This document shows positions 4,871-7,259 of a DNA stretch of 7,259 nt, piece by piece; the stretch's first letter is position 1; each line of letters starts with the position of its first letter. A model generated the notes under the pieces. It saw only the letters and a list, made by a program, of their open reading frames with translations, did no database searches and had not been told where the DNA came from. A program made the position numbers and the translations under genes. The stretch is from assembly GCA_005239845.1 (NCBI GenBank), contig SBBD01000145.1, forward strand, positions 1 through 7,259, written 5' to 3'. The stretch comes from an archaeon. Its GTDB lineage: Archaea > Micrarchaeota > Micrarchaeia > Norongarragalinales > SBBD01.

Positions 4871-5362
4871 CTATTTTTGGCCTGCTGGAACGGCGCACGT
4901 CTCCTGCTGCTCCGCGCTTTTCACGGCGGCATAGGCGGCAAACGACAGCAAGGCCAGTCCTGCAAGGCGGAACTCCCATCCTTGGAAAGGAAGCGTGGCA
5001 AAGGAGAGCGGGATGCCGAGAAACACGAGCAATAAGGGCGCACAGATGGGGCACGCGCTCGCAATGGAGCCGACGGCTAACCCTAACAAGCCGCTCGCGC
5101 TCTCCACGATCCCGGCACGTTTGAGCCGCTCGTACCTGTAATAGGTCAACGTGACCGTAAGGGCTGCCAGGAGGGAGAACACGAGCCAATAGAGCACGCC
5201 GTGCCATTGCAGGTCGGGTGCCAGCAGGAGTTCGCCGTCGTTTGCGAGCGCCGGCCAGCTCACGACGACCATGGTGAACGAGGAAACAGCGGCCACGAGC
5301 AAGAAAGCAGCGAGGCCAATCATTCCATATTTGCGCTGTCGGAGTATCATTAAAACGTTCAT
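4871..5362 (-). CDS. four-helix membrane protein with an intramembrane CPIC motif
   Basis: I do not recognise a named family for this 163-aa membrane protein. Helices lie at about 13-38, 53-75, 88-116 and 129-148. Helix three holds ACPICAPLLL (Cys104, Cys107); the tail has Cys156. A Cys-Pro-x-Cys in a membrane helix recalls metal sites of P-type ATPases and Mer-type transporters, or a redox pair as in quinone- or thioredoxin-linked membrane proteins. A metal or thiol role would suit the neighbourhood but is inference. The ATG at 5362 has a weak AAGGAT upstream; an in-frame ATG at 5350 is the alternative. It lies 26 bp behind the YdjM-like gene on the same strand and ends convergently, 18 bp from the metallopeptidase gene. 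Confidence 0.75.
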   Translation of the reverse strand: MNVLMILRQRKYGMIGLAAFLLVAAVSSFTMVVVSWPALANDGELLLAPDLQWHGVLYWLVFSLLAALTVTLTYYRYERLKRAGIVESASGLLGLAVGSIASACPICAPLLLVFLGIPLSFATLPFQGWEFRLAGLALLSFAAYAAVKSAEQQETCAVPAGQK

Positions 5363-5387
5363 AATCCTTGTTTTGTATGTTCAGTCG

Positions 5388-5395
5388 CTTAAACC
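5388..5395 (-). promoter_or_regulatory. possible TATA element before the CPIC membrane protein
   Basis: GGTTTAAG on the minus strand is centred about 29 bp before the ATG at 5362, the distance expected for leaderless transcription. It overlaps the stop codon of the upstream gene, so it could be chance in an operon. Confidence 0.28.
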
Positions 5396-5898
5396 TTTTG
5401 CTTTCCTCCCCTGTTCGCCTGCCGCCATATATACAACCCTGTCATGAGCAAAAGTCCCAGTCCCGTAATCCCGTAAACAACTCCCGAATTCACCATTCCA
5501 AGAAACGGGTTGGCTGCGGAAAGCGGCCAGAAGGGCTGCAGGTCTTGGTACAAGAAGGAGTCCAGGAAGATGTGGGAATACGCTGCAAGCAAGGAAGAAA
5601 AGTAAATGGATTTGCTGGAAAGGTGAGGCTGACCAACCTTGAAAAAGGCCATCACTCCATCGACGCGCTTCCTTGATTTTGTGAGGAGGAATGCAACCGC
5701 TAATCCTATGATGGTTACTCCGACGTAGGTGTGCCAGAGGCCGTGCAGGGCGCCGTCCGCGTTTGGCGCAAGGAAAATATAATACGCCGGTTCGAGGTCC
5801 ATCACGACGCTGGAAACGGCGAGCGCGGGAAGGTACAAGCTGTCGAAGAACAAGAGGCCGAACACTAAAACGCTCCAGTGGAAGGGGGTTAAGGGCAT
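5389..5898 (-). CDS. YdjM/DUF457-family membrane-bound metal-dependent hydrolase-like protein
   Basis: This 169-aa membrane protein starts MPLTPFHW, with about four hydrophobic helices (roughly 9-32, 57-72, 98-116 and 134-158). The family's conserved polar residues can be followed: His7 in TPFHW, Asp34-Glu36 in VMDLEP, His52 and His56 in HGLWH, and His109 and Asp113 in SHIFLDS. In YdjM/DUF457 these are taken as metal ligands of a putative membrane hydrolase, but no substrate is established. Length and order of motifs fit the family. AGGGAG lies 6 bp before the ATG, and a TATA element about 36 bp before it. It is probably co-transcribed with the CPIC membrane protein downstream. No direct tie to the thiol/metal operon is visible. 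Confidence 0.8.
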   Translation of the reverse strand: MPLTPFHWSVLVFGLLFFDSLYLPALAVSSVVMDLEPAYYIFLAPNADGALHGLWHTYVGVTIIGLAVAFLLTKSRKRVDGVMAFFKVGQPHLSSKSIYFSSLLAAYSHIFLDSFLYQDLQPFWPLSAANPFLGMVNSGVVYGITGLGLLLMTGLYIWRQANRGGKQKV

Positions 5899-5930
5899 AT
5901 GATGCTCCCTAGCTTTTTGTTTCGAAAACG

Positions 5931-5938
5931 TTTATTTA
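5931..5938 (-). promoter_or_regulatory. TATA box for the YdjM-like/CPIC pair
   Basis: TAAATAAA on the minus strand, centred about 36 bp before the ATG at 5898, would start transcription close to the AGGGAG SD at 5905-5910. The rest of the 153-bp divergent region up to the antitoxin gene holds no gene that I can see. Confidence 0.45.
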
Positions 5939-6004
5939 CCTCCGTTTTGGCGCTTCGGGTTGCTGGGCGTTTCCCCCTTCGTTTCCCTTGTTCATGCGCA
6001 ATGA

Positions 6005-6012
6005 TTATATAC
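6005..6012 (+). promoter_or_regulatory. TATA box and probable operator region of the toxin-antitoxin operon
   Basis: TTATATAC lies about 44 bp before the antitoxin ATG; initiation is expected near 6032-6036. Around it are a TGATTAT direct repeat (6002-6008 and 6025-6031) and the palindrome GCATGC (6015-6020), candidate contacts for the ribbon-helix-helix antitoxin, which usually represses its own operon. The operator assignment is inference. Confidence 0.5.
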
Positions 6013-6036
6013 TTGCATGCTTATTGATTATGCATT

Positions 6037-6044
6037 GGAGGTGA
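6037..6044 (+). promoter_or_regulatory. full-length Shine-Dalgarno GGAGGTGA
   Basis: GGAGGTGA, 7 bp before the ATG at 6052, matches the 3' end of archaeal 16S rRNA over its whole length. It is the strongest SD in the window and predicts high antitoxin translation. It fixes the start of the antitoxin gene. Confidence 0.75.
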
Positions 6045-6051
6045 AAGGGAG

Positions 6052-6291
6052 ATGAACGTGAACTTGGGCGCTCCGTACGAGGCATTGATGCAGCGGCTGA
6101 TCGAGAGAGGCTACGCTGGAAACCAAACGGAAGTCATCCGGCAAGCGCTCCTGCTTTTAGAGAGGGAAATCGAGGAGGAAGAAGCGCGGTTAGTCCACAA
6201 GGCCGTGGAAGTTGAGATGGCTCCAATCCTAGCCGGAAAGGCCAAGACGCACTCCTTCAAGAAAGTGCTCAAAGAAGCTGGTTTGACGTGA
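6052..6291 (+). CDS. ribbon-helix-helix antitoxin (ParD/CopG type)
   Basis: This 79-aa protein begins with a short strand (MNVNLGAP) and helix (PYEALMQRLIERG), then turn and second helix (YAGNQTEVIRQALLLLERE), the layout of an RHH DNA-binding domain over residues 1-38. An acidic helix (about 39-57) and a Lys-rich tail (KAKTHSFKKVLKEAGL) follow, the part expected to wrap the toxin. Its stop overlaps the toxin start in GTGA, giving coupled translation with antitoxin first, the standard type II order. It should neutralise the RelE/ParE-like toxin and repress the shared promoter. The exact family (ParD, RelB or CopG) cannot be settled by eye. Confidence 0.82.
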   Translation: MNVNLGAPYEALMQRLIERGYAGNQTEVIRQALLLLEREIEEEEARLVHKAVEVEMAPILAGKAKTHSFKKVLKEAGLT

Positions 6292-6548
6292 AAATCGAGT
6301 TTTCTGATGCAGGGAGGGAAGACTTTCTGAAGTTGGAGCGCTCGCTCCAAATCTTCTTCAGAAACCATTTGCAGAAGCTTGCCGTGATGCCTCCGCGGAG
6401 GCACTTGAAGTTCGGCGTTCCCCACCATGTGGAAGACGTCACTCGACAGGCAAGACTCGTCTATGACCTACGGGAAGACACGCTCTTCGTCATTCATTGT
6501 TTCGCCACGCACAAGGAATACGAAAAATGGTACAAGTCGTACAAATAG
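6288..6548 (+). CDS. RelE/ParE-superfamily toxin
   Basis: This 86-aa basic protein has the RelE/ParE pattern: an N-terminal strand and helices (residues 2-33), then strands including HLKFGV, QARLVYDLR (54-62) and TLFVIHCFATHKEYEKWY (65-82). The final HKEYxKW helix and Arg56 match archaeal RelE-like toxins, which cleave mRNA on the ribosome; ParE-type gyrase poisoning is the alternative. It starts with GTG at 6288, overlapping the antitoxin stop by 4 bp, so translation is coupled. The length is typical and the frame intact. A 16-bp perfect palindrome lies inside the gene at 6388-6403. Confidence 0.82.
   Translation: MKIEFSDAGREDFLKLERSLQIFFRNHLQKLAVMPPRRHLKFGVPHHVEDVTRQARLVYDLREDTLFVIHCFATHKEYEKWYKSYK
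6388..6403. repeat. 16-bp perfect palindrome inside the toxin gene
   Basis: TGCCTCCGCGGAGGCA is a perfect palindrome with no loop, encoding residues around PPRR of the toxin. It could form a stable RNA hairpin or be a protein-binding or modification site; the central CCGCGG is a common type of six-base restriction target. It may equally be constrained only by coding. Confidence 0.6.
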
Positions 6549-6560
6549 AAGCGTGTTCCA

Positions 6561-6851
6561 ATGGTCAAGATAAGCGTTGAAATTTCAAACCCGGAACTGG
6601 ATGCCATCGAAGACTTAGCCGTCGCATGGAACCTGTGCAAAAAGCATAACGCCTCATGGAAGGCCAGCGAGGATGACCGGTGGCGCTTCACGCAAACCTG
6701 CAAAAAATGCATGCGAATAAACAAGAAACTGCGCAGCAAGGTCTTGCACGCGTGGAGCAAGCTCGTTACGGCCTATGAAAAAACCAGAAAACACGGAAGG
6801 AGGCGAGACCATAAGAAAAAACAGGATGCAGGGAGAGCCGCTCAAGGATGA
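6561..6851 (+). CDS. unrecognised 96-aa basic protein with CxxH and CxxC
   Basis: I do not recognise this protein. An N-terminal hydrophobic/acidic part (KISVEISNPELDAIEDLAVAWNL) leads into CKKH (Cys26, His29), a Trp-rich stretch (WKASEDDRWRF), CKKC (Cys47, Cys50) and a strongly basic tail (about residues 52-96) rich in Lys, Arg and His. CxxH-x17-CxxC is compatible with a small zinc finger, and the basic tail with nucleic-acid binding; both are inference. It lies 12 bp behind the toxin on the same strand, without a clear SD, so it may be a third gene of the toxin-antitoxin operon. Its stop faces the HEPN-like gene, 29 bp away, with no obvious hairpin terminator between. Confidence 0.6.
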   Translation: MVKISVEISNPELDAIEDLAVAWNLCKKHNASWKASEDDRWRFTQTCKKCMRINKKLRSKVLHAWSKLVTAYEKTRKHGRRRDHKKKQDAGRAAQG

Positions 6852-6880
6852 TGCTAGCCTCTGACTCCGGGGTAATTGTT

Positions 6881-7259
6881 TTAGCCTCCCTCGCTCCGAT
6901 ATTCCGAATCAAAATGCCTCTTGAGTTCCGGAAGGGTGCTGACCGCGAACCCCAAAGCGTCCTTACATGTCTCTGGCAATATAGACGCTGCGCCATAAAC
7001 CGCTTTATTCCGCAGAATCCTAAGCCGGTCGAGCGTCGCGAGAAGATGCGGGGCAAGTCCGTAAAACTCCTTGAGGAAGGCAATGTGGGCCTCGTTGGAA
7101 TACGGCTTGTAGCCCTTGAGCTCCATCAATGCTTGGCAGCCTTCCCTCAAGGATTCGTAAACGTCCTCGAAAACGAACGAAGCGGTTTCCCTGCCGATTT
7201 TTTGTTCCCGCACATAGGCAAGGCGGGAGAGCGATTTTTGCATGAGCGCGGCGGCATTC
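6881..7259 (-). CDS. HEPN-like domain protein, 5' end beyond the window
   Basis: The visible 125 codons are helical. The central part, LAYVREQKIGRETASFVFEDVYESLREGCQAL, is typical of archaeal HEPN proteins, and DRLRILRNKAVYGA corresponds to the second conserved helix. HEPN RNases use R-x4-6-H; here the Arg78 motif (numbered from the ATG at 7243) reads RNKAVY, with Tyr where His is expected, so it may be inactive as a nuclease or act by another route. The ATG at 7243 has no SD, and the frame stays open upstream (NAAAL) to base 7259, so the true start is probably outside. HEPN proteins are often paired with nucleotidyltransferases; such a partner could lie beyond the window. Confidence 0.62.
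   Translation of the reverse strand, partial: NAAALMQKSLSRLAYVREQKIGRETASFVFEDVYESLREGCQALMELKGYKPYSNEAHIAFLKEFYGLAPHLLATLDRLRILRNKAVYGAASILPETCKDALGFAVSTLPELKRHFDSEYRSEGG

Noticed and set aside
6852..6880. Bidirectional terminator between the convergent genes
   Set aside because: Only a short T-rich stretch (TTGTTTTA) is present and no hairpin was found, so it was not listed.

Overview
This window looks archaeal. Gene starts carry strong GGTGA/GGAGGTGA Shine-Dalgarno (SD) sequences matching the archaeal 16S tail. TATA-type elements (TTTATAAA, TTATATAC, TATTTATAC) lie about 25-50 bp upstream of several starts, and the protein families are ones I associate with archaeal genomes, including DPANN lineages (BlaI-type regulator with a membrane metalloprotease, RelE-type toxin pair, HEPN protein, small Cys-rich membrane proteins). 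The lineage is inference; no rRNA or other marker is present. Coding regions are GC-rich, and the 3551-3697 intergenic region is a clear AT-rich island.

Left part (1-3538, minus strand): one tightly packed operon read from 3538 toward 1. In order of transcription it encodes a membrane-anchored Cys-rich protein (271 aa), an exported Met/His-rich protein (174 aa), a tiny membrane-anchored protein (86 aa), an exported thioredoxin-fold protein with a CGHC active site, a CcdA/DsbD-like thiol-electron transporter, a 41-aa zinc-ribbon-like protein, a DUF2933-like small membrane protein and possibly the start of one more gene cut by the window edge. Nearly every product is membrane-bound or exported and carries thiols, Met or His. 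I read it as an envelope metal-handling (most likely copper/silver) and disulfide-reduction operon. The 271-aa and 86-aa proteins end in exactly the same nine residues, NLPSQVGGC, written with different codons.

Centre (3551-4852): a 147-bp divergent control region holds two identical-geometry operators, TTACA-N5-TGTAA, flanking the TATA box of the minus operon. On the plus strand follow a BlaI/MecI/CopY-family repressor and a three-helix membrane metallopeptidase with HELGH. This resembles the bacterial BlaI-BlaR1 repressor/protease switch, but without a recognisable sensor domain, and here it appears to control a metal/thiol operon.

Right part (4871-7259): on the minus strand, a YdjM/DUF457-type membrane protein and a membrane protein with an intramembrane CPIC motif. 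On the plus strand, a type II toxin-antitoxin pair (ribbon-helix-helix antitoxin and RelE/ParE-like toxin, overlapping GTGA) followed by an unrecognised 96-aa CxxH/CxxC protein. On the minus strand at the edge, a HEPN-like protein that probably starts outside the window. No rRNA, tRNA, insertion sequence or CRISPR array was seen.
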